A stretch of 64,000 nt of DNA, taken from NCBI RefSeq assembly GCF_024741815.1, contig NZ_CP102951.1, forward strand, positions 4,044,001-4,108,000, in the 5' to 3' direction. The position numbers and the translations under genes were made by a program. The first letter of the stretch is position 1; every line of letters starts with the position of its first letter. A model generated the notes under the pieces. It did no database searches and had not been told where the DNA came from. It saw only the letters and a program-made list of their open reading frames with translations. This document shows, in pieces, positions 26,460 through 34,621 of this stretch. Source of the stretch: Pseudomonas sp. LS1212 (GTDB lineage Bacteria > Pseudomonadota > Gammaproteobacteria > Pseudomonadales > Pseudomonadaceae).

Positions 26460-27590
26460 ATGCGCAGAATCCTGATTTCCCTCGTCGCGCTCCTGGCCAT
26501 TGCTGCCCTGTGCAGTTATGCGCTGTGGACTGCGCATCGGCCCACCGGCCATTACCTGTCCGATCTGCGCATCCAGGTCGCCCTCGACGAAGGCGTACCC
26601 GCAGACCGGGGCAACCTGCTGGGCATCGAACCGGAACTGTTTCCCGGCGATTACCAGAGCCTGACGCGCTTGCATCGCAAACTCGCGGCCTACTTCGAAC
26701 AAGCGCGCACCAAGGGCTTGCTCAACGCCAAGACCATCGTGGTACTTCCCGAGCACGTCGGCACCTGGCTGTGGGCCAGCGGCGAGAAAGATGAGCTGTA
26801 CCGCGCCACGCAGCGCGAAGAGGCCATGCACTGGCTGGCCTTGAGCAACCCCGTGCAATTTCTCACCGCCCTGCTCGGTGCCAAGGGCGATGACCGCCTT
26901 GAGGATGCCCGCCTGCGCATGAAAGCCCGGCATATGGCCGAGGACTATCAACAGCTTTTCGGCGGGCTGGCCAAAGAGTTCGGGGTGACGCTGGTCGCCG
27001 GCACCATCGTCCTGCCCGAGCCGCGCCTGGACAACGGCACCCTGCGGGTCGGCGGCGGCGCGCTGTACAACAGCAGCGTGGTCTTCGGCAGCGACGGCAC
27101 GCCACTCGGGCAGCCGCAACGCCAGCTTTATCCCGGCAAGAACGAGCGCCGCTATATCCACGCCAGCGGCGAGCCGATCCTGCAGGTGGTCGATACGCCA
27201 GCCGGGCGCCTGGGCGTGTTGATCGGCAGCGACAGCTGGCACCCCGCCAACTACCGCCAGCTCAACACCCAGGCCGCGCAATTGATTGCGGTCCCGGCGT
27301 TCGTCAGCGGCAAGGGGCTCTGGTCGCGGCCCTGGCGCGGTTATACCAGCCGCACGGCTCCCGCCCAGAGCCGCCTCAAGCCTGGCGAAGTCAGTGAAGG
27401 CGAAGCCTGGCATCGCCTGACCCTGACCGGCCAGCCCCCGGCCAGCACGGCCATCGCCGGCATGAGCGTGTTCATGCGCGGGCAATTCTGGGACCAGGCC
27501 AATGAAGGGCAAAGCTTCGGCAGCCGGCACGGGCTGACCAGCAGCGGCAACGACGGGCCCGGCGCGCGCCTGATCAACCTCTGGTTATAA
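26460..27590 (+). CDS. Nitrilase-fold (carbon-nitrogen hydrolase) family protein, apparently without catalytic Cys
   Basis: The 376-residue protein has an N-terminal hydrophobic segment (about 5-24) that anchors or exports it. The nitrilase fold is suggested by VVLPEHVGTW with the general-base Glu98, by LVAGTIVLPEP, and by RLGVLIGSDSWHP. In the last motif the family has I-C-x-D with the nucleophilic Cys; here residues 255-258 read I-G-S-D, so the Cys position is Gly256. The protein may therefore be non-catalytic or use another residue. Three bases separate it from the AraC regulator, indicating a two-gene operon. Its composition is that of the core, and it marks the right edge of the island. 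Confidence 0.78.
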   Translation: MRRILISLVALLAIAALCSYALWTAHRPTGHYLSDLRIQVALDEGVPADRGNLLGIEPELFPGDYQSLTRLHRKLAAYFEQARTKGLLNAKTIVVLPEHVGTWLWASGEKDELYRATQREEAMHWLALSNPVQFLTALLGAKGDDRLEDARLRMKARHMAEDYQQLFGGLAKEFGVTLVAGTIVLPEPRLDNGTLRVGGGALYNSSVVFGSDGTPLGQPQRQLYPGKNERRYIHASGEPILQVVDTPAGRLGVLIGSDSWHPANYRQLNTQAAQLIAVPAFVSGKGLWSRPWRGYTSRTAPAQSRLKPGEVSEGEAWHRLTLTGQPPASTAIAGMSVFMRGQFWDQANEGQSFGSRHGLTSSGNDGPGARLINLWL

Positions 27591-27593
27591 GAC

Positions 27594-28652
27594 ATGAATC
27601 AGCCACGGGTGCGTCTGGGTGACTTGTCGGTAGGCTTTATCCAAAGCCTGGCGCAGGCTGTGCGCAACCTGGAACACGACCCTGGGGCGTTGCTGGAACA
27701 GTACGGCCTGGACTCGGCACGCCTGTCCGAGCCGGGCGCGCGCCTGTCGATACCGCGTTATATGCGCCTGGGGCATGCGGCGATCCAGCTGACCGACAAC
27801 CCCGCACTGGGCCTGCACATGGGCCAGTGCAGCCGCCTGGGCGAGGCCGGCCTGGCCGGCGTCACTGCCGCCCAGGCACCCACCGTGCGCGAGGCGGCTC
27901 GGACGCTGATCCGTTTCGAACCCCTGTACGCCTCCAACTACCGCGGCCAATCGAGCTTTCACGAGGACAGCCAGGGTGCCTGGCTGCGCTTCTATTCGAT
28001 CAGCCCGTATAACGCCTACAACCGCTTCGTGGTCGACTCGATACTTTCCGGCTGGCTGGCGCAATTGTCGAACCTGGCAGGCACCACACTACTGGCCGAA
28101 CGGGTCGAGATCGAGTTCGAGGCACCGGTCTACGCCAGTCAGTATCAAGCCCTGAGCCACGCACCTATCGTCTTTGAGGCCCAAAGCAATCAGCTGCGCC
28201 TGAGCCATGCCAGCCTGAATCTGCGTAACCAAGCGCATTGCCCAAGTACCTGGCGGCACCTGCTGCAATTGTGTGAAAAGGAATTGGAGCAACTGACCCG
28301 GACCCGCAGCCTGCGTGAACGCATCACTCAGCTGCTGGGGCCGTTGCTCAATGGTGGGCGCGAGCCGGACCTGGAAGAAGTGGCGGCACGCCTGAAGCTG
28401 CCGACCTGGACCCTGCGACGCAAACTGGCCGATGAGGGCACGCAGTTTCGCGCCATTCTCAACGACACCCGCCGCGACCTGGCCATGGCCTATATCCGCG
28501 ATACGGAACTGGTATTCGGCGAGATCGCTTACCTGCTCGGCTTCGCCTCGGCCGAAGCCTTTCAGCGTGCCTTCAAGCGCTGGAGCAATCAGACGCCCGG
28601 GGAATTTCGTCGCAGCCAGCGGCAGACGGCCCGAGTACCTACAGCTCGGTAG
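27594..28652 (+). CDS. AraC-family transcriptional regulator
   Basis: The 352-residue protein has an N-terminal arabinose-binding-like (OruR/ArgR type) domain of about 230 residues, with the LGLHMGQCSRLGEAGLAG segment, and a C-terminal double helix-turn-helix from about 250 (PDLEEVAARLKLPTWTLRRKL; IAYLLGFASAEAFQRAFKRW). It belongs to the group that includes OruR-type regulators; the ligand is unknown. Being cotranscribed with the nitrilase-fold gene suggests that it controls that gene or a related pathway. It converges with a small leftward gene, overlapping its last 14 bases. Confidence 0.9.
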   Translation: MNQPRVRLGDLSVGFIQSLAQAVRNLEHDPGALLEQYGLDSARLSEPGARLSIPRYMRLGHAAIQLTDNPALGLHMGQCSRLGEAGLAGVTAAQAPTVREAARTLIRFEPLYASNYRGQSSFHEDSQGAWLRFYSISPYNAYNRFVVDSILSGWLAQLSNLAGTTLLAERVEIEFEAPVYASQYQALSHAPIVFEAQSNQLRLSHASLNLRNQAHCPSTWRHLLQLCEKELEQLTRTRSLRERITQLLGPLLNGGREPDLEEVAARLKLPTWTLRRKLADEGTQFRAILNDTRRDLAMAYIRDTELVFGEIAYLLGFASAEAFQRAFKRWSNQTPGEFRRSQRQTARVPTAR

Positions 28653-28725
28653 CGTCTTCGGCCGGCTCCGGCGGATCCAGCTCGAATGCCTGAAACTCGA
28701 GCAACTCTTCTTGATAATCGTCCAT
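28639..28725 (-). CDS. 28-residue acidic microprotein
   Basis: A 28-codon reading frame starts at the ATG at 28725, with a perfect GGAGGT ribosome site six bases upstream (28731-28736). The product starts MDDYQEELLEFQAFELD and ends in a proline/acid-rich tail, with a net negative charge and no signal or membrane segment. The excellent ribosome site, its own upstream space of about 140 bases and the patterned helix-like YQEELLEFQAFEL segment argue that it is real. Function unknown. I have a weak recollection of similar short proteins in other pseudomonads but cannot verify it here. Confidence 0.65.
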   Translation of the reverse strand: MDDYQEELLEFQAFELDPPEPAEDATEL

Positions 28726-28872
28726 AACTTACCTCCAGGATCATGTTTGGATCGTTCACTCAAACGACCCTGGACATCACCCTAAAGCCTCCCCATGAAG
28801 CAAATATGACGGTGATGCCCTCCTGAAACTAAACGTAGCAGGCCCCGGCAGATTTATCACCCGGTGTACGCG

Positions 28873-29730
28873 TTACGGTTTCGTTTCGGTCACCGTCGGC
28901 GCCGACCCCGCGGGCGACTCGACCGGCACTTGCTCCACGGCCTCCGCTGCGGGTGCCTGGGGCGTGATTGGTTCCGCCTCTGGCACAGGCGCTACTGTCT
29001 GGGACATCGAGCCCGTATCGACAACAGGGGCGGCTTCAGGCGCAGGCGCAGGCTCTGAGACCGGCGCACTCTGCTCTGCGGGTGCAGGCGCTGGCGTCTC
29101 GGTCGCCGCTGGCGCCAGTGGCGCTGCGACAGGTGCAGCTGCAGTTTCAGGCATCCCCAGGTCACGCTTGGGTTTGTCGGGAATCTGCGCGGCCTTCTTC
29201 GCATCGGCAGGCAAGAAGCTCTCCACCAATGCGAAATAACGCTCGTAGAATTTTGACGAGATAACTGTTTCGCTGGCGACCTTGACCATCGAATCATCGG
29301 TCGAACCAATCGGCATCGACAGCGAGCCCAGTACACCGACACCGAGACTGGCCGAGTTATTCACCTTCTTGAGGGCATAACGGTCCTGCACGGCATTGGC
29401 GAACATGGTGGAATGCCCCTCGTCGCTGCCATCGGCAGCGCAGACCACGTTGAAGCTGATTTGCAGGTGTGACTCGCCGGTCTGCTGAAAGCTTTTGTGC
29501 CCGCTGACAATCTTTGCATCGCTGCTGGTGATGATGTAGCCCTGGCTGAGCAAGGCACGCCGTGCCGCTTCGCAGGACCTCGCCTCGCCGACCGGAAAGG
29601 TTCGCGAGAAGGTCCCCGAGTCATCGAAGTTTTCGTGCTCGTAGATGGCAGTTTTCTGCGAGGAGCAGCCTGAGGCTCCTGCCAGCACGAGTGCCAGCCC
29701 AAGCGCACCGAAGCCGATTGACTTAAACAT
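28873..29730 (-). CDS. DUF2242 family lipoprotein
   Basis: The 285-residue protein begins with a signal sequence and lipobox LAGASGC (Cys22), so it is an outer-membrane or periplasmic lipoprotein. The folded part (about 30-185) contains YEHENFDDSGTFSRTF, ARRALLSQGY and ASLGVGVLGSLSMPIGS and fits DUF2242. The last 100 residues are an Ala/Pro/Glu-rich low-complexity tail (PAPAPAEQSAPVSEPAP...). The ATG at 29730 has an AGGA site. A strong bidirectional terminator separates it from the tRNAs upstream. The role is unknown; the tail may span the periplasm. Confidence 0.82.
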   Translation of the reverse strand: MFKSIGFGALGLALVLAGASGCSSQKTAIYEHENFDDSGTFSRTFPVGEARSCEAARRALLSQGYIITSSDAKIVSGHKSFQQTGESHLQISFNVVCAADGSDEGHSTMFANAVQDRYALKKVNNSASLGVGVLGSLSMPIGSTDDSMVKVASETVISSKFYERYFALVESFLPADAKKAAQIPDKPKRDLGMPETAAAPVAAPLAPAATETPAPAPAEQSAPVSEPAPAPEAAPVVDTGSMSQTVAPVPEAEPITPQAPAAEAVEQVPVESPAGSAPTVTETKP

Positions 29731-29863
29731 TGCAAATCCTGAGGGAAACGGTCCGCACCAATTGTGCAACACATCGAAGGATCAAAGTGTGAAATCGTCT
29801 CAATTGCTTTACAACTGAGCCACACACCGATTGTGCAGGAAAAAGCGCCGCAGGGGCAAAAAC

Positions 29864-29893
29864 AAAAAAAGCGACCCGAAGGTCGCTTTTTTT
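29864..29893. terminator. Bidirectional intrinsic terminator
   Basis: The stem GCGACC/GGTCGC with a CGAA loop (29871-29886) is flanked by seven A on the left and seven T on the right. It would stop leftward transcription leaving the tRNA cluster, and rightward transcription as well. Confidence 0.85.
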
Positions 29894-29929
29894 GTTGCCT
29901 CAAGGAGTTCAAGGGCCTTGAGGCTGATA

Positions 29930-30006
29930 TGGCGCAGCGGACGGGACTCGAACCCGCGACCCCCGGCGTGACAGGCCGGTATTCTAACCGACTGAACTAC
30001 CGCTGC
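29930..30006 (-). tRNA. tRNA-Asp (GTC)
   Basis: A 77-base cloverleaf on the reverse strand with encoded CCA. The acceptor stem is GCAGCGG/CCGCTGC, the anticodon loop reads CTGTCAC (anticodon GTC), and the T-loop GGTTCGAGTCC is canonical. Identical in sequence to the copy at 30105-30181. Confidence 0.97.
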
Positions 30007-30104
30007 GTATCGCTCGGACTTGCATCCGATTGAAACTGGGATCTGGCATGAAGATTCTAAACCTTCAAACCTCAAACCGGAGGTTAATCCGATCTGGAGA
30101 AAAA

Positions 30105-30181
30105 TGGCGCAGCGGACGGGACTCGAACCCGCGACCCCCGGCGTGACAGGCCGGTATTCTAACCGACTGAACTACCGCTGC
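30105..30181 (-). tRNA. tRNA-Asp (GTC), second copy
   Basis: Same 77-base sequence as the neighbouring tRNA-Asp, with anticodon GTC and encoded CCA. The two lie about 100 bases apart in one leftward transcript with tRNA-Val first. Confidence 0.97.
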
Positions 30182-30260
30182 GCGACTGTGGACTTGCGTC
30201 CGGTTCCTCTCAATTGGCGCTCTCTTTCGAAAGTGCCTGGGTCAGGAACTTCTCAGGAAG

Positions 30261-30336
30261 TGGTGGGTGATGACGGGATCGAACCGCCGACCCTCTGCTT
30301 GTAAGGCAGATGCTCTCCCGGCTGAGCTAATCACCC
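30261..30336 (-). tRNA. tRNA-Val (TAC)
   Basis: A 76-base cloverleaf on the reverse strand starting GGGTGATTAGCTCAG, anticodon TAC in loop CTTACAA, T-loop GGTTCGATCCC, and CCA encoded. First gene of the Val-Asp-Asp cluster. Confidence 0.97.
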
Positions 30337-30400
30337 TTTGCTTCGCTGAGGCCGCGAAATTTACGCAGGTATCAGACCTAAGTCAATAGCCCGTATGAAG

Positions 30401-30440
30401 TTTTTTTAAAAGCAGCTTCAAGCTATAAGTTTCAAGCTGC
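30401..30440 (-). terminator. Putative intrinsic terminator after metZ
   Basis: Read leftward, GCAGCTT ... AAGCTGC forms a seven-pair stem (30412-30440), followed by a TTTT run. It lies about 65 bases past the metZ stop and just before the tRNA-Val promoter region. Confidence 0.55.
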
Positions 30441-30471
30441 AAGCTAGAAGCTGATGATCAACTCCGTACCT

Positions 30472-30499
30472 CTTGCAGCTTGCAGCTTGCAGCTTGCAG
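30472..30499. repeat. Four tandem copies of a 7-base unit
   Basis: CTTGCAG occurs four times head to tail immediately after the metZ stop. Related AGCTTGCAGCTT-type words occur just left of it, making alternative hairpins possible. Confidence 0.85.
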
Positions 30500-30504
30500 C
30501 TCGA

Positions 30505-31716
30505 TCACAACACGGCCAACCCACGAGCCAGGTCCGCCTGCAAGTCGGCAACGTCTTCCAGACCGACCGCCACCCGGATCAGGCTGTCACGAATCCCGGC
30601 CGCTTCACGCTCCTGCGGGGTGAGACGACCGTGGGAGGTGGTGCCCGGATGAGTAATGGTGGTCTTGCTGTCGCCCAGGTTGGCGGTGATCGAGATCAGC
30701 CGGGTAGCGTCGATGAAGCGCCAGGCGCCCTCCTTGCCTCCCTTGACTTCGAAACTCACCACCGCCCCGAAGCCACGCATCTGGCGCTTGGCCAGTTCGT
30801 GCTGCGGATGGCTCTGAAGCCCGGCGTAGTGGACCTTCTCGATGCCGTCCTGCTGCTCCAGCCATTCGGCCAGCAACTGGGCATTGGCACAATGGGCCCG
30901 CATGCGCAGGTTCAGGGTTTCCAGCCCCTTGAGAAAAATCCAGGCATTGAAGGGGCTGAGGGACGGCCCGGCGGTGCGCAGGAAACCGACCACTTCCTTC
31001 ATTTGCTCGCTGCGACCGGCCACGACCCCGCCCATGCAGCGGCCCTGGCCGTCGATGAACTTGGTCGCCGAGTGCACGACGATGTCGGCACCGAGCTTGA
31101 GCGGCTGCTGCAAGGCCGGCGTACAGAAGCAGTTGTCGACGACCAGCAGTGCGCCCCTGGCATGCGCCACTTCAGCCAATGCGGCGATGTCCACCAGCTC
31201 GGCCAACGGATTGGACGGCGACTCGACAAACAACAAGCGGGTATTGGCCTTGATTGCCTTTTCCCAGCCCGACAGCTCTGCCAGCGGCACGTAGTCGACC
31301 TGAACGCCAAAGCGCTTGAAGTACTTCTCGAACAGGCTGATGGTCGAACCGAACACGCTTTGCGACACCAGCACATGGTCGCCGGCACTGCACAGGCTCA
31401 TCACCGTGGACAGAATTGCCGACATGCCCGTGGAGGTCGCCACCGCCTGCTCGGCCCCTTCCAGGGCGGCAATGCGCTCTTCGAACGCGCGCACGGTCGG
31501 GTTGGTGTAGCGCGAATAGACGTTGCCCGGCACTTCGCCAGCAAACCGCGCGGCGGCATCGGCCGCCGTACGGAATACATAGCTGGAGGTGAAGAACAGC
31601 GGATCACCGTGTTCACCTTCCGGCGTGCGGTGCTGGCCGGCACGAACGGCGAGTGTGTCGAAAGCGACCCCTTCGAGGTCGCTGTCCAGTCGCCCGGCAT
31701 CCCATTCCTGTGTCAT
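30505..31716 (-). CDS. metZ: O-succinylhomoserine sulfhydrylase
   Basis: The 403-residue PLP enzyme of the Cys/Met-metabolism family makes homocysteine from O-succinylhomoserine and sulfide. Characteristic segments are the YSRYTNPT stretch, the STGMSAI loop, DNCFCTPALQQP and the cofactor lysine in HSATKFIDGQGR, where the -DGQGR- ending is typical of MetZ rather than MetB. The ATG at 31716 has an AAGGAG site. It follows purF by 13 bases, an arrangement usual in pseudomonads. Confidence 0.95.
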   Translation of the reverse strand: MTQEWDAGRLDSDLEGVAFDTLAVRAGQHRTPEGEHGDPLFFTSSYVFRTAADAAARFAGEVPGNVYSRYTNPTVRAFEERIAALEGAEQAVATSTGMSAILSTVMSLCSAGDHVLVSQSVFGSTISLFEKYFKRFGVQVDYVPLAELSGWEKAIKANTRLLFVESPSNPLAELVDIAALAEVAHARGALLVVDNCFCTPALQQPLKLGADIVVHSATKFIDGQGRCMGGVVAGRSEQMKEVVGFLRTAGPSLSPFNAWIFLKGLETLNLRMRAHCANAQLLAEWLEQQDGIEKVHYAGLQSHPQHELAKRQMRGFGAVVSFEVKGGKEGAWRFIDATRLISITANLGDSKTTITHPGTTSHGRLTPQEREAAGIRDSLIRVAVGLEDVADLQADLARGLAVL

Positions 31717-31729
31717 GCCGCCTGCTCCT

Positions 31730-33235
31730 TTAGTTGTTGTACAAGTCGATGATTGCACTGACCGCCTGGGTCTTGACCTTGGAGGCGTCGTTGCGCGCCT
31801 GCTCGATCTTGTCCAGATACGCCTCGTCGACGTCGCCGGTCACGTACTTGCCGTCGAACACCGCGCAGTCGAAGTGTTCGATCTTGATCTTGCCACCGCC
31901 GACCGCCTCGATCAGGTCCGGCAGGTCCTGGTAGACCAGCCAGTCGGCACCGATCAGGTCGGCAACGTCCTGGGTGCTGCGGTTGTGGGCGATCAGTTCG
32001 TGAGCGCTCGGCATGTCGATGCCGTAGACGTTCGGGTAACGCACCGCCGGTGCGGCCGAGCAGAAGTAGACGTTCTTGGCGCCGGCTTCGCGGGCCATCT
32101 GGATGATCTGCTTGCAGGTGGTGCCACGCACGATGGAGTCATCCACCAGCATCACGTTCTTGCCGCGGAATTCCAGCTCGATCGCGTTGAGCTTCTGGCG
32201 TACCGATTTCTTGCGGGCAGCCTGGCCCGGCATGATGAAGGTCCGGCCAATGTAGCGGTTCTTGACGAAGCCTTCGCGGAACTTCACGCCAAGGTGATTG
32301 GCCAGCTCCAGTGCCGCGGTACGGCTGGTGTCGGGAATCGGGATGACCACATCGATGTCGTGATCCGGACGCTCGCGCAGGATCTTCTCGGCCAGCTTCT
32401 CGCCCATGCGCAGACGCGCCTTGTACACCGAGACGCCGTCGATGATCGAATCCGGACGCGCCAGGTAGACGTGTTCGAAGATGCAAGGCGTCATCTGTGG
32501 ATTGGTCGCGCACTGACGGGTGTGCAGCTGGCCGTCTTCGGTGATGTAGACCGCTTCGCCCGGCGCCAGGTCGCGAATCAGGGTGAAGCCCAGTACGTCC
32601 AGCGAGACGCTTTCGGAGGCGATCATGTACTCGACGCCTTCGTCGGTATGACGCTGGCCGAACACGATCGGACGAATGGCGTTGGGGTCGCGGAAGCCGA
32701 CGATACCGTAACCGGTGATCATCGCAACCACGGCGTAGCCACCACGGCAGCGGTTGTGCACGTCGGTGACGGCCGCGAAAACGTCTTCTTCGGTGGGCTG
32801 CAGCTTGCCGCGCACCGCCAGTTCATGGGCGAAAACGTTGAGCAATACTTCCGAGTCGGAGCTGGTGTTGACGTGGCGCAGGTCGGATTCGTAAATCTCC
32901 TTGGCCAGTTGCTCGACGTTGGTCAGGTTGCCGTTGTGCGCCAGGGTGATGCCATAAGGCGAGTTGACGTAGAACGGCTGGGCTTCGGCCGAAGTCGAGC
33001 TGCCCGCGGTTGGATAACGGACATGACCGATGCCCATGTGCCCGACCAGGCGCTGCATATGGCGCTGCTGGAACACGTCACGCACCAGGCCGTTGTCCTT
33101 GCGCAGGAATAACCGGCCATCATGGCTGGTCACAATACCGGCAGCGTCCTGGCCGCGGTGCTGGAGGACGGTTAGCGCGTCATACAGCGCCTGATTGACG
33201 TTCGACTTACCGACGATACCGACGATGCCACACAT
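31730..33235 (-). CDS. purF: Amidophosphoribosyltransferase
   Basis: The 501-residue enzyme catalyses the first committed step of purine synthesis, PRPP plus glutamine to phosphoribosylamine. After removal of Met the N-terminal Cys of MCGIVGIVG is the glutaminase nucleophile. The PRPP-binding loop is VMLVDDSIVRGTT. A slightly longer reading (MCRMCGIVG) exists, but the start at 33235 leaves the catalytic Cys at position 2 as required. It lies between cvpA and metZ in a leftward operon. Confidence 0.97.
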   Translation of the reverse strand: MCGIVGIVGKSNVNQALYDALTVLQHRGQDAAGIVTSHDGRLFLRKDNGLVRDVFQQRHMQRLVGHMGIGHVRYPTAGSSTSAEAQPFYVNSPYGITLAHNGNLTNVEQLAKEIYESDLRHVNTSSDSEVLLNVFAHELAVRGKLQPTEEDVFAAVTDVHNRCRGGYAVVAMITGYGIVGFRDPNAIRPIVFGQRHTDEGVEYMIASESVSLDVLGFTLIRDLAPGEAVYITEDGQLHTRQCATNPQMTPCIFEHVYLARPDSIIDGVSVYKARLRMGEKLAEKILRERPDHDIDVVIPIPDTSRTAALELANHLGVKFREGFVKNRYIGRTFIMPGQAARKKSVRQKLNAIELEFRGKNVMLVDDSIVRGTTCKQIIQMAREAGAKNVYFCSAAPAVRYPNVYGIDMPSAHELIAHNRSTQDVADLIGADWLVYQDLPDLIEAVGGGKIKIEHFDCAVFDGKYVTGDVDEAYLDKIEQARNDASKVKTQAVSAIIDLYNN

Positions 33236-33277
33236 GCGACACAACCCCTACTTGATTAAATCTGTACTGAGCACCAC

Positions 33278-33832
33278 TCAAGGCGTTTTGGGCCCAAGGA
33301 GGTGCTCTTTGAACGGAAGATCAGCCGGTGCGCTGATTCCGCTGGCGAGCCACTGACTGCTCAACCCCAAAATGAGGTTTTTCGACCAGTCTGCAACCAA
33401 TAGAAATTGTGGCAGGAGCCTGGACTCCTGCCACCAAGGATCCTGTTGTACCGGCCCCAGGCTCAACAACCCGACGCCGACGACCACCAGCAAGGCGCCA
33501 CGCGCCGCGCCAAAGGCCATGCCGAGGAATCGATCGGTCCCGGACAGGCCGGTGACGCGAATCAGTTCGCCGATAAGAAAATTGATCATCGCGCCGACCA
33601 GCAGCGTGGCGACGAACAGGATGGCACAGCCCGCGATCACGCGAGCCGACGGTGTTTCAATATAGCTTCCAAGGTATTGCGACAATGCGCCGCCGAACAT
33701 CCAGGCGACCGCGCCGGCGACGATCCAGGTGATCAGCGACAAGGCTTCCTTGACGAAACCTCGACTCAAACTGATCAAAGCGGAAATGGCGATTATCGCG
33801 ATGATCGCCCAGTCAACCCAGGTAAATGCCAC
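33278..33832 (-). CDS. cvpA: CvpA family inner-membrane protein
   Basis: The 184-residue protein has four hydrophobic spans and the conserved opening WVDWAIIAIIAISALISLSRGFVKE (given by its ends), with the SRGF motif found across the CvpA family. CvpA was named for colicin V production in E. coli, where it lies next to purF as here; later work links it to envelope stress tolerance. Gap to purF 42 bases. Confidence 0.92.
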   Translation of the reverse strand: MAFTWVDWAIIAIIAISALISLSRGFVKEALSLITWIVAGAVAWMFGGALSQYLGSYIETPSARVIAGCAILFVATLLVGAMINFLIGELIRVTGLSGTDRFLGMAFGAARGALLVVVGVGLLSLGPVQQDPWWQESRLLPQFLLVADWSKNLILGLSSQWLASGISAPADLPFKEHLLGPKTP

Positions 33833-33931
33833 AGTGCAGCCTACAGACGGATAAGGCGGCGCATTTTAGCAGAGCCCATGCCCGCCGGTAAGCAGCGATT
33901 GTCAGTACCGTTCGGTTTGTCCCGAACGGCT

Positions 33932-34621
33932 TCAGCCACGTTCAGGCTGAAAACGCACGACAAAGCCCTTGAGCTTCTGCTGACGGCCCAACAGATCACG
34001 CAGACGTTCGGCCTCGGCGCGCTCGATCAGCGGCCCGACGAACACGCGGTTCATGCCATCGGCGGAGCGAATATAGGCATTGTACCCCTGGCTGCGCAGG
34101 GTTTTCTGCAAGTTATCGGCGCTGGCACGATTGGACAGGCTGGCCAACTGCACCGACCAACTGACCGGCAGGCCATTGGCATCGACCCGTTTCAAAGCCT
34201 CTGGCTTGGCCGGTGCGGCCACCACTGCCTGCGCAGGCGCTGGCTTGGCTGCTGGCGCAGGTGCTGGTGCCGGAGTCGCCGGCTTGGTCGCCGCAACGGC
34301 TGGAGCGGCCTGCGCAGGCGCTGGCGCGGGAGTTGGCACAGTGGTCGGCGCCGGGGCGATTGGCATGCTCGGAGGCTGTTGCACCCCCTCGGCATCGGCC
34401 GTCGCCGGCTCGTCGGGCAGCACCTGGGGCTCAGGCACCTGTACCGGCTCCACCTGCAATTGTGGCATTACCGGTGTAGCCGGCACCGCTGGCGCCTCGA
34501 CCTGAACCCGACGCAATTCGTCCTCACGGGAAAACAGCATCGGCAAGAAGATCACCGCCAGCGCGACCAGCACCAGCGCGCCCACCATGCGCTGCTTGAC
34601 TACGTTATCCAGCAATGCCAT
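33932..34621 (-). CDS. SPOR-domain protein (DedD-like)
   Basis: The 229-residue protein begins MALLDNVVKQRMVGALVLVALAVIFLPMLF (given by its ends): a short cytosolic tail and one membrane span. A Pro/Ala-rich linker (about 45-145) leads to a C-terminal SPOR domain (about 150-225) with WSVQLASLSNRASADNL and RVFVGPLIERAEAERL. SPOR domains bind denuded septal peptidoglycan, and DedD is a non-essential cell-division protein. Its start overlaps the end of folC by 17 bases, and gene order matches dedD between folC and cvpA in E. coli. Confidence 0.88.
   Translation of the reverse strand: MALLDNVVKQRMVGALVLVALAVIFLPMLFSREDELRRVQVEAPAVPATPVMPQLQVEPVQVPEPQVLPDEPATADAEGVQQPPSMPIAPAPTTVPTPAPAPAQAAPAVAATKPATPAPAPAPAAKPAPAQAVVAAPAKPEALKRVDANGLPVSWSVQLASLSNRASADNLQKTLRSQGYNAYIRSADGMNRVFVGPLIERAEAERLRDLLGRQQKLKGFVVRFQPERG

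Noticed and set aside
30472..30499. Tandem repeats considered as a CRISPR array
   Set aside because: Units are 7 bases with no spacers; simple tandem repeat beside a terminator.
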